Shown here piece after piece: positions 21,780 to 30,355 of a stretch of 64,000 bases of DNA; positions within the stretch are counted from its first letter, which is position 1, and every line of letters begins with the position of its first letter. The stretch is from positions 62,001-126,000 of the forward strand of contig NZ_WLYS01000005.1 in NCBI RefSeq assembly GCF_011316935.1. Reading direction: 5' to 3'. The DNA comes from Sphingobacterium chungjuense (GTDB lineage Bacteria > Bacteroidota > Bacteroidia > Sphingobacteriales > Sphingobacteriaceae). Under the pieces are notes generated by a model. The model saw only the letters and a list, made by a program, of their open reading frames with translations. It did not search any database and was not told where the DNA came from. Made by a program: the position numbers and the translations under genes.

Positions 21780-24644
21780 CTATATTTCTAGCAGAAATTC
21801 TGTCAGATTCTTGTTTGTTTCTAATTGCAGTTTCTTGCGCAGTCGATATCTTCGGATCTCAACACCGCGCAGACTGATGTTCAACAGAGAGGCTATTTCC
21901 TTGCTCGACATATTGAGCCGGAGGTAAGCGCAAAGCTTCAGATCGTTGGGTACTAACTCGGGGTAATCGGCTTTCAACTTCTTAAAAAAGTTGTCGTGAG
22001 ATTCATTGAAACTGGATTCGAAGAGCTGCCATTCGCGCTCATCATTTTTAGCTTCGTCGATGAGCTTATTTACTTTCTTGAGTTGGTCTGAGCCGAGGGA
22101 TTTGCCTTCGGCATCTTTAATATTTGCTACTTCTTCGTGTAAGGTTTTGAGCAGATCATTCTTGTATACCACATTGGTGGCCATATTCGATAACTCCCGC
22201 TTTTTGTTCACTAATTCCTGTTCCAGTTGTTGGTTTTTAAGCTGCATCATCCGCTGCGCATTCAACTCGTTTTCGCGTTCAAGAGCGCGTTGCTTTTCCT
22301 TTTGCAATTTCAGCTGTAGTTCCTTCTTTGCACGATGAAGCTTTTTCTTGTACCATTTACGGATCATTATAGTGGCGACGACAAGGAGCACGGCGTAGCA
22401 AAAGATAGCGAACCAGCTCCAATACCAAGGTCGAGCAATCTCGAAGGTGAAGGAATTGATGTCAGATATGTTTCCCATAGCATCCATACTCCGTACTTCG
22501 AATACATATTTTCCGTGTGGAAGATTGGTGAAGTCTTTGTATGCATCCGCACCCCATTCGGAGAATGTTTCGCTAAATCCGAGTAATCGGTGCTGGTATT
22601 TTACCGGACTAGCATCATACCAAGGCACGCTGTAGGCAATGCGTATATTGTTTTGACTGTAGGAAATAGATTGATCGCTGTCTAGTGGAATTAGTTCGGC
22701 TGTGCTATTCCAAAATCCAGTCACTAGCGGCGCGCCAATGCGGACCTCATCATTTTTCAAATCGCGCATATACAAGGCAAAACCATCATTGAGGCCGATG
22801 AGATCTATGTTCTCGCCAATGCGTAGCAGATTTTCGTAACCACTCATCATTCGTCCGGATAGGGGACGCCACGTGGTGGAGTCGATCTGCGCTGCGCCAT
22901 CGTTTTGGAAACTGAGCTTGGCCAAATGTGAATCTTTGAAAAACCAAAAACTGTTTTTATGATCCGCTTGAATACGATTGGTCGTCGCGAATGGCCCTAA
23001 TATCTTGTTCAACTCATCATAACGCGTAAACTCATTCAGCACATGATCAAACCGAAACAGACCGGTATCTGTTGCAAATACATGCTGGCGCCCCATATCG
23101 TAAATACCATAAATCTGGGTGTTTAGAGGCATCCCTTTGGTTGTCGAGTTGTGTGCTTTTAGGCTTGAAAAATCTTCCGCAAATTGTACAAAATGCAAAT
23201 TATCTTCATTACCAACCCAATATCCTGTTTTGCTTTCTCGCATGATATATTTGATCGGTTGCTTGATCGATGGGTATTGCTGGATATGCTGGAATGGCTT
23301 CCTGGAACGGTTAAACAAAGAAAGTCCGGTGTAATTACCTTCTAGAATCAGATCACTATCGGGAATGGGATTCAATACCAAACTGCCTGTGTAATCGGAT
23401 AGTCGATTGAGTCGATTTCCATCTACGGCAAAAACGCCACCATTATGGCCACAATATAGCACATCATCAATCTCTCGCAGATACCAAACCTGTCCATTCG
23501 AATTTTGCACAAATTGAAATTGCAGTGGCTTCTCGGAAAATACACCGCTCCATGCGCTTTTGAAAAGACCTTGGTTGGTTCCAAGATATAGTTCGCCTTG
23601 AAAAATAGCCGAAGAATAGACGGTGCCGAGCATGCCTGTCTGATCTGTATAGTAATAAAACGGTCTATGCAGATCCAGACGGTCAATCCCATTATCTAGT
23701 CCGATCCAAAGGTTTGATTGCCGATCCAGCGTTAAGCTTAAGACCGTATTATTCTGTAATCCAGTGTTTTTATTGATTTGCTGTACGATCTCACCTCGGG
23801 AATTGATGATAATCAACCCATTCTTAATGGTGCCGAAAGCATACAAATCTTCGCCGACCTGCAATGCGTTGTTAATTTGGTGCTGTTCGAATAGTGCCTG
23901 CGCAGTGGTGCGCCAAGGTCGAATACGCTCTTGCTGATCCATCAGGTAAAGACCATCTCGCTCCGTAGCGATTAAAGTTTGATTTTGCGCAAATGGCAAC
24001 ATACTTAGGATACGCTTTCCGCGTAGTACATCCTTTTCACGAACGGGCATAAGCTTGCCTTGTACGTATCGGTGTAAACCAGATGGTATTTGTTCAAAAT
24101 ACAACTCCTGACCGACTGCAAAAGAGAATAAAAATGGTTCTCCAGCTGCGCTGATGATCGATATTTTATCGCCATCTAATACGTATGCTTTCGAAAAAGC
24201 CTGAAAAATAATTCGCTTACCCTGCGTAATAATGCGCCAAATCTCGTCGTTTTTTAATGTTATTTCTGCTGGAACTAGGGAAGTTAAGCTTGTATAAGAC
24301 AATCTTCCGAATCCATTATCAATCCAATAGCCAAATTCTCCTTTTCCACCAGTGTAAATGCGTCCGTCTGGAGTCGCGTTCACGCTGCGCATAGGCATTC
24401 CTTTTGTCGATCGATTCAAATGCCACTCTTGGCCGTCATAACGCAATAATCCTGCATTATTGGCTGCGTAAATGACGCCCTTCTTGTCGACCGAAAGCCC
24501 CCAATTTTGATTATCTGCGAGATAATCTGCTTTGCTGTAATGCGCCACATGCGGTTTGGCAACGCGAGGCAGCTCTTGCGCAGTCAGATATCTCGGAAAG
24601 CAAATAGCACCTAAAATGGCTATGTGATAGATAATGTTCAACAT
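21780..24644 (-). CDS. Membrane-bound triple-tyrosine regulator with LuxR-type HTH
   Basis: A 954-residue one-component regulator. Order of parts: signal peptide, a periplasmic beta-propeller sensor (repeats such as SVDKKGVIYAANNAGLLRYDG), a Y_Y_Y immunoglobulin-like domain (about 655-738), one membrane helix (740-762), a long coiled coil (about 765-830) and a C-terminal helix-turn-helix (about 885-945) with MSSKEIASLLNISLRGVEIRR. The propeller and Y_Y_Y parts resemble hybrid two-component sensors, but the kinase, ATPase and receiver domains are absent; the HTH follows the coiled coil directly. It lies next to the susC operon in the same orientation and probably controls it by sensing an oligosaccharide in the periplasm. 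Confidence 0.9.
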   Translation of the reverse strand: MLNIIYHIAILGAICFPRYLTAQELPRVAKPHVAHYSKADYLADNQNWGLSVDKKGVIYAANNAGLLRYDGQEWHLNRSTKGMPMRSVNATPDGRIYTGGKGEFGYWIDNGFGRLSYTSLTSLVPAEITLKNDEIWRIITQGKRIIFQAFSKAYVLDGDKISIISAAGEPFLFSFAVGQELYFEQIPSGLHRYVQGKLMPVREKDVLRGKRILSMLPFAQNQTLIATERDGLYLMDQQERIRPWRTTAQALFEQHQINNALQVGEDLYAFGTIKNGLIIINSRGEIVQQINKNTGLQNNTVLSLTLDRQSNLWIGLDNGIDRLDLHRPFYYYTDQTGMLGTVYSSAIFQGELYLGTNQGLFKSAWSGVFSEKPLQFQFVQNSNGQVWYLREIDDVLYCGHNGGVFAVDGNRLNRLSDYTGSLVLNPIPDSDLILEGNYTGLSLFNRSRKPFQHIQQYPSIKQPIKYIMRESKTGYWVGNEDNLHFVQFAEDFSSLKAHNSTTKGMPLNTQIYGIYDMGRQHVFATDTGLFRFDHVLNEFTRYDELNKILGPFATTNRIQADHKNSFWFFKDSHLAKLSFQNDGAAQIDSTTWRPLSGRMMSGYENLLRIGENIDLIGLNDGFALYMRDLKNDEVRIGAPLVTGFWNSTAELIPLDSDQSISYSQNNIRIAYSVPWYDASPVKYQHRLLGFSETFSEWGADAYKDFTNLPHGKYVFEVRSMDAMGNISDINSFTFEIARPWYWSWFAIFCYAVLLVVATIMIRKWYKKKLHRAKKELQLKLQKEKQRALERENELNAQRMMQLKNQQLEQELVNKKRELSNMATNVVYKNDLLKTLHEEVANIKDAEGKSLGSDQLKKVNKLIDEAKNDEREWQLFESSFNESHDNFFKKLKADYPELVPNDLKLCAYLRLNMSSKEIASLLNISLRGVEIRRYRLRKKLQLETNKNLTEFLLEI

Positions 24645-24662
24645 CCGATAGAGTTTTTGCAG

Positions 24663-25754
24663 CTACAAGTTGTAATGCTTGCGATAACGTTCAAAGGTTT
24701 GCCAATATTTGTCTTTATAGATGTCGTAACTGTGTATAAAATCACCGGCTTGTTCAGACAAAAGTTCATTTATAATCTTGGAGCAGATTCTAAATTCCTT
24801 ACTCACAAAATAGATTTCTCGTACGCCGTCACCCGTTTGTTGGCCAATGTAAAGATAAGTAGACCCATCTTGCAAACTAGCGACCAACGCTTCATCTAGA
24901 TTATTCAATGCGATCATGGTTTCGTCATCTGGAATACCATCAGCATGCGTAGATTGGTACTCCAAAGATATACGGATGATATAAGGACGAGAAGGTTTGT
25001 TTTCCCATTCCAATAATTGCGTGTTCATATACGCGACCAATGGAAATCCACCTTTTATTTCGCCTTTGTATACCGAAAAACTATCGTTGTTTTCGCTGGC
25101 GTAGTTGCTTTCGTATTCTTCAACAAATTCTGTTTTTCTCCAAGTCAGAAAATCTTGCAGGCTCGTAATGGGGATCAATTCTTGATCGGCAGAGTCTCTT
25201 CCCATGACCGTTACACTATCAATCAAGGTGATGGATTGTAGTTCTCCCAGATAGTTATCTAGAAAGATGTAAATACCGCTGGTGATGATTTCATCAGCAT
25301 TTTCATTATAGTCGTCGTACACGATGGACAGATCAATCTCATCCGGATATATACGGTGTTCATTAGCAAAAAAATGCAAATTGTCTTTGGTGAACACATA
25401 ATCGCCGACTTGTATAGAAGCATTTTCAATAGAGGTTGGCGGTTTGAGCGCTGTAAAAACCCAATTAGGTAGCACAGGTGCCATGGATACAATCTCTTCG
25501 GCAAAGACGATATTCTTAATGTTTCCATCGGGCGTAAGCACCAACTCGGCTTTAGATCCAAACAAACCTGTTAAGAAAAATATTCCAGGATGTAACTTAG
25601 ATAGGCGAGGAGCTAGCAATTTAAAAAAACCATCTTCCACATTTCCCGCTTGCACAGCGTTAAAGAATCGTGCTTCATTCTTAATGAACCATTCCCAAAA
25701 TTCACTGATCGCTTCAGGATCTTTGACTACATCTTTCCGACTATCCTGTTTCAT
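24663..25754 (-). CDS. DUF695 domain-containing protein
   Basis: A soluble protein of 363 residues from the ATG at 25754 (a TTG six bases further upstream is less likely). The C-terminal ~130 residues carry the DUF695 pattern: PYIIRISLEYQ, then DGIPDDETMIALNNLDEAL, then YIGQQTGDGVREIYFVSKE. The N-terminal two thirds are a family-associated region of unknown fold. No catalytic signature is seen. The stop lies 18 bases upstream of the start of the triple-tyrosine regulator, so the two are probably co-transcribed. The function is unknown. Confidence 0.8.
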   Translation of the reverse strand: MKQDSRKDVVKDPEAISEFWEWFIKNEARFFNAVQAGNVEDGFFKLLAPRLSKLHPGIFFLTGLFGSKAELVLTPDGNIKNIVFAEEIVSMAPVLPNWVFTALKPPTSIENASIQVGDYVFTKDNLHFFANEHRIYPDEIDLSIVYDDYNENADEIITSGIYIFLDNYLGELQSITLIDSVTVMGRDSADQELIPITSLQDFLTWRKTEFVEEYESNYASENNDSFSVYKGEIKGGFPLVAYMNTQLLEWENKPSRPYIIRISLEYQSTHADGIPDDETMIALNNLDEALVASLQDGSTYLYIGQQTGDGVREIYFVSKEFRICSKIINELLSEQAGDFIHSYDIYKDKYWQTFERYRKHYNL

Positions 25755-25896
25755 GACCAAATTTTAAATAACGTCACCCTCAAGAGGCGCTTCTAAGCTA
25801 AATTAATAAAATCGAAGGAATATTGGGCGTTATAACAGACTATTTCTATATCCACAGTATTGGGCAGCGAACTATCACGAGTTTCCGATGATTTTG

Positions 25897-25904
25897 TATC
25901 TTTG
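25897..25904 (+). promoter_or_regulatory. -7 promoter element (TATCTTTG) of the DUF962-like gene
   Basis: A perfect TAnnTTTG match, 32 bases upstream of the ATG at 25937. Confidence 0.6.
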
Positions 25905-25936
25905 CGCCAAGTTTAGAAAGCATAGCAAAAGACCGA

Positions 25937-26467
25937 ATGGCAAATAAGAAAGCAAACCCGAAAGTAACTACACCCAAATTTGACAGACCGGTAGATACTT
26001 ATTTCTATGAGATGGATAAAGCATTGCAAGGAAATAAAAATGTGTATGCTTTGGGGGTATTCCTAACATTCTTTAGCGTAATGGGCTTGATTTGGATGAT
26101 TCCATTCCCGCAATTAGCTTTTTTAGAGCGCATGGAAGCGCAGACTTTTCTAAATTGGGGCTCTTTCTTTATTGCTATTGTGATTTATATCTACCTGAAG
26201 TTGGCCGCCACGTTGTCATACGCGATGTTATTTACGATCGGAGGGATGAGTTACCTGATTGTACAATTAGAATACGTGGAGCGCGATCACGGTCTGCCCG
26301 CATGGATGGTGTTTGCTGCATTAGCTCTTATTGGTTTAGTCCTATTATATCTACATTACCAAAAAGAGCAACCGAGCACCAAACCAGTTTCCTTTTTACG
26401 TCTACTAACCGTTGGCCCAATCTGGCTGTGGTCCAAAGTGTTTCAAAAACTAGGCTGGCGCTATTAG
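25937..26467 (+). CDS. Mpo1/DUF962-like integral membrane protein, histidine-poor
   Basis: A 176-residue protein with four predicted membrane segments (about 40-60, 73-90, 93-110 and 123-140) and basic ends. The pattern FFSVMGLIWMIPFP...LNWGSFFIAIVIYIYLKL resembles the DUF962/Mpo1 family, whose yeast member is a 2-hydroxy fatty acid dioxygenase. The histidines that usually precede and follow the first NPxN-type loop are absent (KALQGNKN then ALGVF), so it may be a non-enzymatic relative. The assignment is by pattern similarity and is only moderate. It ends one base from the stop codon of the converging ribF gene. Confidence 0.55.
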   Translation: MANKKANPKVTTPKFDRPVDTYFYEMDKALQGNKNVYALGVFLTFFSVMGLIWMIPFPQLAFLERMEAQTFLNWGSFFIAIVIYIYLKLAATLSYAMLFTIGGMSYLIVQLEYVERDHGLPAWMVFAALALIGLVLLYLHYQKEQPSTKPVSFLRLLTVGPIWLWSKVFQKLGWRY

Positions 26468-26468
26468 A

Positions 26469-27458
26469 TTAAGTACTAGTATGCTGTTCGAAATAAGCGC
26501 GAACACTCTCTTCGTCTCGCTGAATCTGAGCTTGCAACTCTTCTAAACTTTCAAACCACTGATCGTGTCGGATAAAGTGTACAAAACGGACGCGAAGTGT
26601 TTTCTTGTACAAATCATCTTTAAAGTCCAATAGATTCACCTCGATTTTGCGACTCATATCATCGATAGTAGGTCGTGTGCCAATGTAGCACATGCCCTTC
26701 GCTACGCGCTCCGGTTGTGGCGAGATGTATGGCCCTGACTCAATAGAAGGCACACGCGGATAGATTTCTACCTCTACGGCGTAAATACCGTATGCAGGAA
26801 TCAACTTATGACTTTCGTGCACATTGAGGTTTGCTGTCGGAAAACCAATTGTACGACCAATCTGATCTCCTTTTACGACAGTTCCTGTTAACTCAAATGG
26901 GTAGTCCAAGTATTTATTGGCTGTTGCAATATCCCCTTTAATCAGTGATTCGCGAATGCGTGTAGACGAAACGCCTACATCATCAATATCCTGTTTGGGA
27001 ATTTCGCTGACCTGAAAATCAAATATACTGCTATACTTGGTGAGCTCTTGAATATTTCCGGCGCGATCTTTTCCAAAATGATGATCATAACCGATAATGA
27101 TCGATTTGCAACCAATCTTATTGACCAACACATTGGAAATGTATTCTTCCGGAGTCTGTATCGAAAAATCTCTCGTGAATGGCGTGATAATCAAATGATC
27201 GATCCCTGCTAATGCCAAGCGATGCGTTTTTTCTTCGATGTCATTGATTAGCCGCAAGCTATCATCATCCGGATTAATTATCAATCGTGGATGCGGAAAG
27301 AAGGTTAGCAAAACGGTTTCTCCGCCCGTAGTACGAGCCGTTTCTACCAATTTGCTTAGTATGCGTTGGTGTCCGACGTGTACACCATCAAACGTACCAA
27401 TGGTAACCACCGCATTGGGTATTCGTTCGAATTCGTCTAGACTTCTATAAATTTTCAA
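26469..27458 (-). CDS. ribF: Bifunctional riboflavin kinase/FAD synthetase
   Basis: Makes FMN and FAD from riboflavin. The 329-residue protein has an N-terminal nucleotidyltransferase domain with GTFDGVHVGHQRIL (the HxGH site) and a C-terminal flavokinase domain with RTIGFPTANL and YIGTRPTID. Length and motifs are normal. It is the last gene of the ftsX-DUF3098-uppP-truB-ribF operon; the gap to truB is 47 bases. Confidence 0.96.
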   Translation of the reverse strand: MKIYRSLDEFERIPNAVVTIGTFDGVHVGHQRILSKLVETARTTGGETVLLTFFPHPRLIINPDDDSLRLINDIEEKTHRLALAGIDHLIITPFTRDFSIQTPEEYISNVLVNKIGCKSIIIGYDHHFGKDRAGNIQELTKYSSIFDFQVSEIPKQDIDDVGVSSTRIRESLIKGDIATANKYLDYPFELTGTVVKGDQIGRTIGFPTANLNVHESHKLIPAYGIYAVEVEIYPRVPSIESGPYISPQPERVAKGMCYIGTRPTIDDMSRKIEVNLLDFKDDLYKKTLRVRFVHFIRHDQWFESLEELQAQIQRDEESVRAYFEQHTST

Positions 27459-27505
27459 TGTGAAGCTCTTTTAATTAATACGTTACTTCTTCCGACGTAC
27501 TTTAA

Positions 27506-28204
27506 TTATTGTTTTTGCGCTTTAATAGCGTGAATCAAATCTTGCAGGTTCCAGGCATCTTCTACGCTGAAATCACCGCTTTTTGTACGACACAGAGCCG
27601 ATAAGTGACTCCCATTTTGCAATCGCTGACCAAAGTCGTTAGCAATAGAACGTATATAAGTGCCCTTAGTACATTTAATTCTAAAATAAATCTTTGGCAG
27701 CTCAATTTTTTCCACCTCAAAACTATGCACCGTGATTTGTCTTGGCTTCAATACCACTGTCTCACCACGACGTGCTTTTTCGTACACGCGCTCGCCATCA
27801 ATCTTAATCGCAGAGTGTGCAGGCGGATATTGATCCTGTTCGCCTACGAATGACGCAGCCGTACGATATATATCATCTTCCGAAATAGCACTGATATCAA
27901 ACGTTTGATCGATATCACTCTCTAAATCAAAGGTTGGCGTTGTAGCGCCTAAAGTAATCGTACCGGTATATTCTTTGTCTTCTGCCTGAAAACTATCAAT
28001 CTGCTTGGTCATTTTTCCCGTACAGATAATTAAAAGTCCGGTAGCTAAGGGATCCAAAGTACCTGCGTGGCCCACTTTTAGTTTGAGCGGTTTCATGGTG
28101 TTACGCAACTTACCAACCACATCAAAACTCGTCCATTCGTAAGGTTTATCCACTAGCAAAAGCTGTCCTTCCGCAAAGTGAAACTGCTTTTTCTCCTCCA
28201 TCAT
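27506..28204 (-). CDS. truB: tRNA pseudouridine(55) synthase
   Basis: Converts U55 in the T loop of tRNA to pseudouridine. The 232-residue protein has the N-terminal VDKPYEWTSFDVV, the catalytic motif GHAGTLDPLATGLL with the essential Asp, and a C-terminal KCTKGTYIRSIANDFG block. A TTG codon precedes the ATG at 28204; the ATG is preferred, and another follows directly. It starts 15 bases after uppP. Confidence 0.96.
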   Translation of the reverse strand: MMEEKKQFHFAEGQLLLVDKPYEWTSFDVVGKLRNTMKPLKLKVGHAGTLDPLATGLLIICTGKMTKQIDSFQAEDKEYTGTITLGATTPTFDLESDIDQTFDISAISEDDIYRTAASFVGEQDQYPPAHSAIKIDGERVYEKARRGETVVLKPRQITVHSFEVEKIELPKIYFRIKCTKGTYIRSIANDFGQRLQNGSHLSALCRTKSGDFSVEDAWNLQDLIHAIKAQKQ

Positions 28205-28219
28205 CAACTCCGAAATTCC

Positions 28220-29014
28220 TTATAAAATTTCGAGGCTATAACCACCAGCCATCAAAAGAATAATGATCGTTCCTATCGCAATACGATACCAACCAAAGGC
28301 TTTGAAACCATACTTGGTAAGGATACCTATAAAAGTTTTTATGGCAATAATCGCCACGATAAAACCAACCACATTACCGATAATCAATAAATTGATTTCA
28401 TCCGAGCTGAATGCGTGACCCTCTTTCAAAAACTTGTACAACTTCACAATAGAGGCACCCAACATCATTGGGATCGCCAAGAAGAATGAAAATTCTGCAG
28501 CCGCTTTACGTGTCAGCCTCTGTGTCATACCACCTACGATGGTACTCGCTGAACGAGATGTACCTGGAATCAACGCTAGACATTGATAACAACCAATGAT
28601 AAAGGCTTGTTTGTAAGAAATAGCATCCGAATCATCTGTGGTCGGTTTATTAAACCATTTGTCGACAAACAGTAAGATCACACCACCAATCACTAACATC
28701 ACCGCTACCATAAATGGACTTTCCAACAAATCGTCGATGAAATCACTAAATAATAAACCAAGAATAGAAGCCGGAATACCTGCTACAACTAACTTGAAAT
28801 AGAAATCAAAGGATTTAAAGAAACGTTTCCAATACAACACCAATACCGATAGGATGGTACCTAGCTGAATAATAATGGTGAACAGTTTGACAAATGGAGT
28901 AGGTTCGATGCCCATGAACGCGGTCGCGATAATCATGTGGCCAGTAGACGAAACGGGTAAAAATTCTGTAAGGCCTTCAATAATGGCCAAGATAATTACT
29001 TCTAAATAGGTCAT
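28220..29014 (-). CDS. uppP: Undecaprenyl-diphosphatase
   Basis: Recycles the lipid carrier for cell wall synthesis by dephosphorylating undecaprenyl diphosphate. A 264-residue polytopic membrane protein (about 7-8 helices) with both family motifs: [13 protein letters not shown] near the N-terminus and [14 protein letters not shown] with the active-site Ser/Arg near residue 150. It overlaps the DUF3098 stop codon by one base, showing translational coupling. Confidence 0.96.
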   Translation of the reverse strand: MTYLEVIILAIIEGLTEFLPVSSTGHMIIATAFMGIEPTPFVKLFTIIIQLGTILSVLVLYWKRFFKSFDFYFKLVVAGIPASILGLLFSDFIDDLLESPFMVAVMLVIGGVILLFVDKWFNKPTTDDSDAISYKQAFIIGCYQCLALIPGTSRSASTIVGGMTQRLTRKAAAEFSFFLAIPMMLGASIVKLYKFLKEGHAFSSDEINLLIIGNVVGFIVAIIAIKTFIGILTKYGFKAFGWYRIAIGTIIILLMAGGYSLEIL

Positions 29015-29274
29015 TATCCTTCGTTGGATTTAGCGGGTTTTGGTTTATATAAAATAGCTACAAAACCTAGCGCAAAGCCCAGCACAACCACGAAAGGCGC
29101 GATAGTGATTTTTGTAAAACTATATAGGTCTTCGGTACCAATCATTAAGATAAATCCAATAGCTACCACTAAGATACTCAATACAAAGAGTTGGTAGTTT
29201 TCTTTCTTGAAAACGAAAGTAGCTTTGCTCGCAGAGCCAACCTTGGTGGTTGATTGCTTTTTTACTTGAGCCAT
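29014..29274 (-). CDS. DUF3098 small membrane protein
   Basis: An 86-residue inner-membrane protein with two membrane segments (about 29-45 and 56-76) and a cytoplasmic basic N-terminus (KKQSTTK). It matches the DUF3098 family of Bacteroidota, which is found almost always between ftsX and uppP as here. The context with cell division and lipid-carrier recycling suggests a role in envelope growth, but no function is established. Confidence 0.85.
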   Translation of the reverse strand: MAQVKKQSTTKVGSASKATFVFKKENYQLFVLSILVVAIGFILMIGTEDLYSFTKITIAPFVVVLGFALGFVAILYKPKPAKSNEG

Positions 29275-29306
29275 ATTTTAGATATTTTTTGGTGTCAAAA
29301 TTTATA

Positions 29307-30185
29307 TTAACGATACAGACTGGATGATTTTGCTTTTAGGTACTTCGTTACCGCAAAGTAGGTGCTTGCACCAGATATCAGGATGCCCAATATCACCACT
29401 GCCACGAAGATAAAGATGAATTCTAACCAATCGCGCAAGAATACCAACTCAGGTACTTGTTGTTGAGCAAAATGCAAGGTCAACAACAATAACAAGATCG
29501 CGATCAAGGAACCGATCAGACCGTGCACGATACCATACAAGATGTACGGTTGGCGGATAAAGCCTTTCGTCGCACCGATCAACTGCATGCTTTTTATCAG
29601 GAAACGTTGTGAATAAATCGCTAAACGAATCGTATTGTTTATTAATGCTACTGCAATGATTAGCAAAATTACCGCAAATGCAAGCACGACAATACCGATC
29701 ACCCGAATATTTTGATTCACCATATCAATCAGGTTTTCCTGATACACGATTTCATTGATGCGGCTATTGCGAGAAACTTGCGTAATGAAAGCTTGAATAC
29801 TATCATTATTGGCATAATCTTCGTTCATGTATACATCAATAGAAGGTAGTAGCGGATTGTGACCAAGGTATTCGACAAAATCTTCACCCAAATCCTCTTT
29901 TAAGTTTTTAGCGGCTAATTCTTTGCTGATGTATTCGGTACGTAATACATGTTTATTGCGATCCAAGTCTTTTTGCAATGCCAATACATCGCCTTCATTA
30001 ACATTGTCATTGACAATCACGTTGAGTACGATATTTTCCTTGACGTATTTAGACAGGTTTTTAGCGTGAACTAGGATCAGTCCTAGCAATCCTGTCATCA
30101 AAAGTACCAATGCAATACTGATAACAGTGGATACATATACCGATTTGGTCTTTTTTCTGGAGGAGCCTTCTTCTATTATTGACAT
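29307..30185 (-). CDS. ftsX: Cell division permease FtsX
   Basis: Membrane partner of FtsE that couples division to peptidoglycan hydrolase activation. With the ATG at 30185 (MSIIEEGSS) the protein has 292 residues; a longer frame starting at 30257 carries 24 extra residues that are not FtsX-like and run through the promoter element at 30214. It has an N-terminal helix (about 21-43), a periplasmic extracellular loop (about 45-150) and three C-terminal helices, the standard FtsX layout. It heads the five-gene operon. Confidence 0.92.
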   Translation of the reverse strand: MSIIEEGSSRKKTKSVYVSTVISIALVLLMTGLLGLILVHAKNLSKYVKENIVLNVIVNDNVNEGDVLALQKDLDRNKHVLRTEYISKELAAKNLKEDLGEDFVEYLGHNPLLPSIDVYMNEDYANNDSIQAFITQVSRNSRINEIVYQENLIDMVNQNIRVIGIVVLAFAVILLIIAVALINNTIRLAIYSQRFLIKSMQLIGATKGFIRQPYILYGIVHGLIGSLIAILLLLLTLHFAQQQVPELVFLRDWLEFIFIFVAVVILGILISGASTYFAVTKYLKAKSSSLYR

Positions 30186-30213
30186 ATGTTCTTGCGATCT
30201 TATATATACCCTG

Positions 30214-30221
30214 CGAAAGTA
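30214..30221 (-). promoter_or_regulatory. -7-like element (TACTTTCG) of the ftsX operon
   Basis: One base from TAnnTTTG on the minus strand, 28 bases upstream of the ftsX ATG at 30185. Its position supports that start rather than the upstream one. Confidence 0.45.
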
Positions 30222-30317
30222 ATCATTATTGCCGACTATAGAAATAGGCGTTAACATAATCTAACACTTTTCAAGCGCCATTTTGGGTTTGTAGTCGCTA
30301 TAATCTTAATAAATCGT

Positions 30318-30325
30318 TATTTTCG
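30318..30325 (+). promoter_or_regulatory. -7-like element (TATTTTCG) of leuS
   Basis: One base from TAnnTTTG, 30 bases before the leuS ATG. The same octamer lies upstream of ligA. Confidence 0.4.
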
Positions 30326-30355
30326 CACTTGTTATAAGTTCATTGCATTTATTAT

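Noticed and set aside
30186-30257. Upstream extension of ftsX by 24 codons
   Set aside because: Runs through the TACTTTCG promoter element and lacks FtsX features; ATG at 30185 fits the family.
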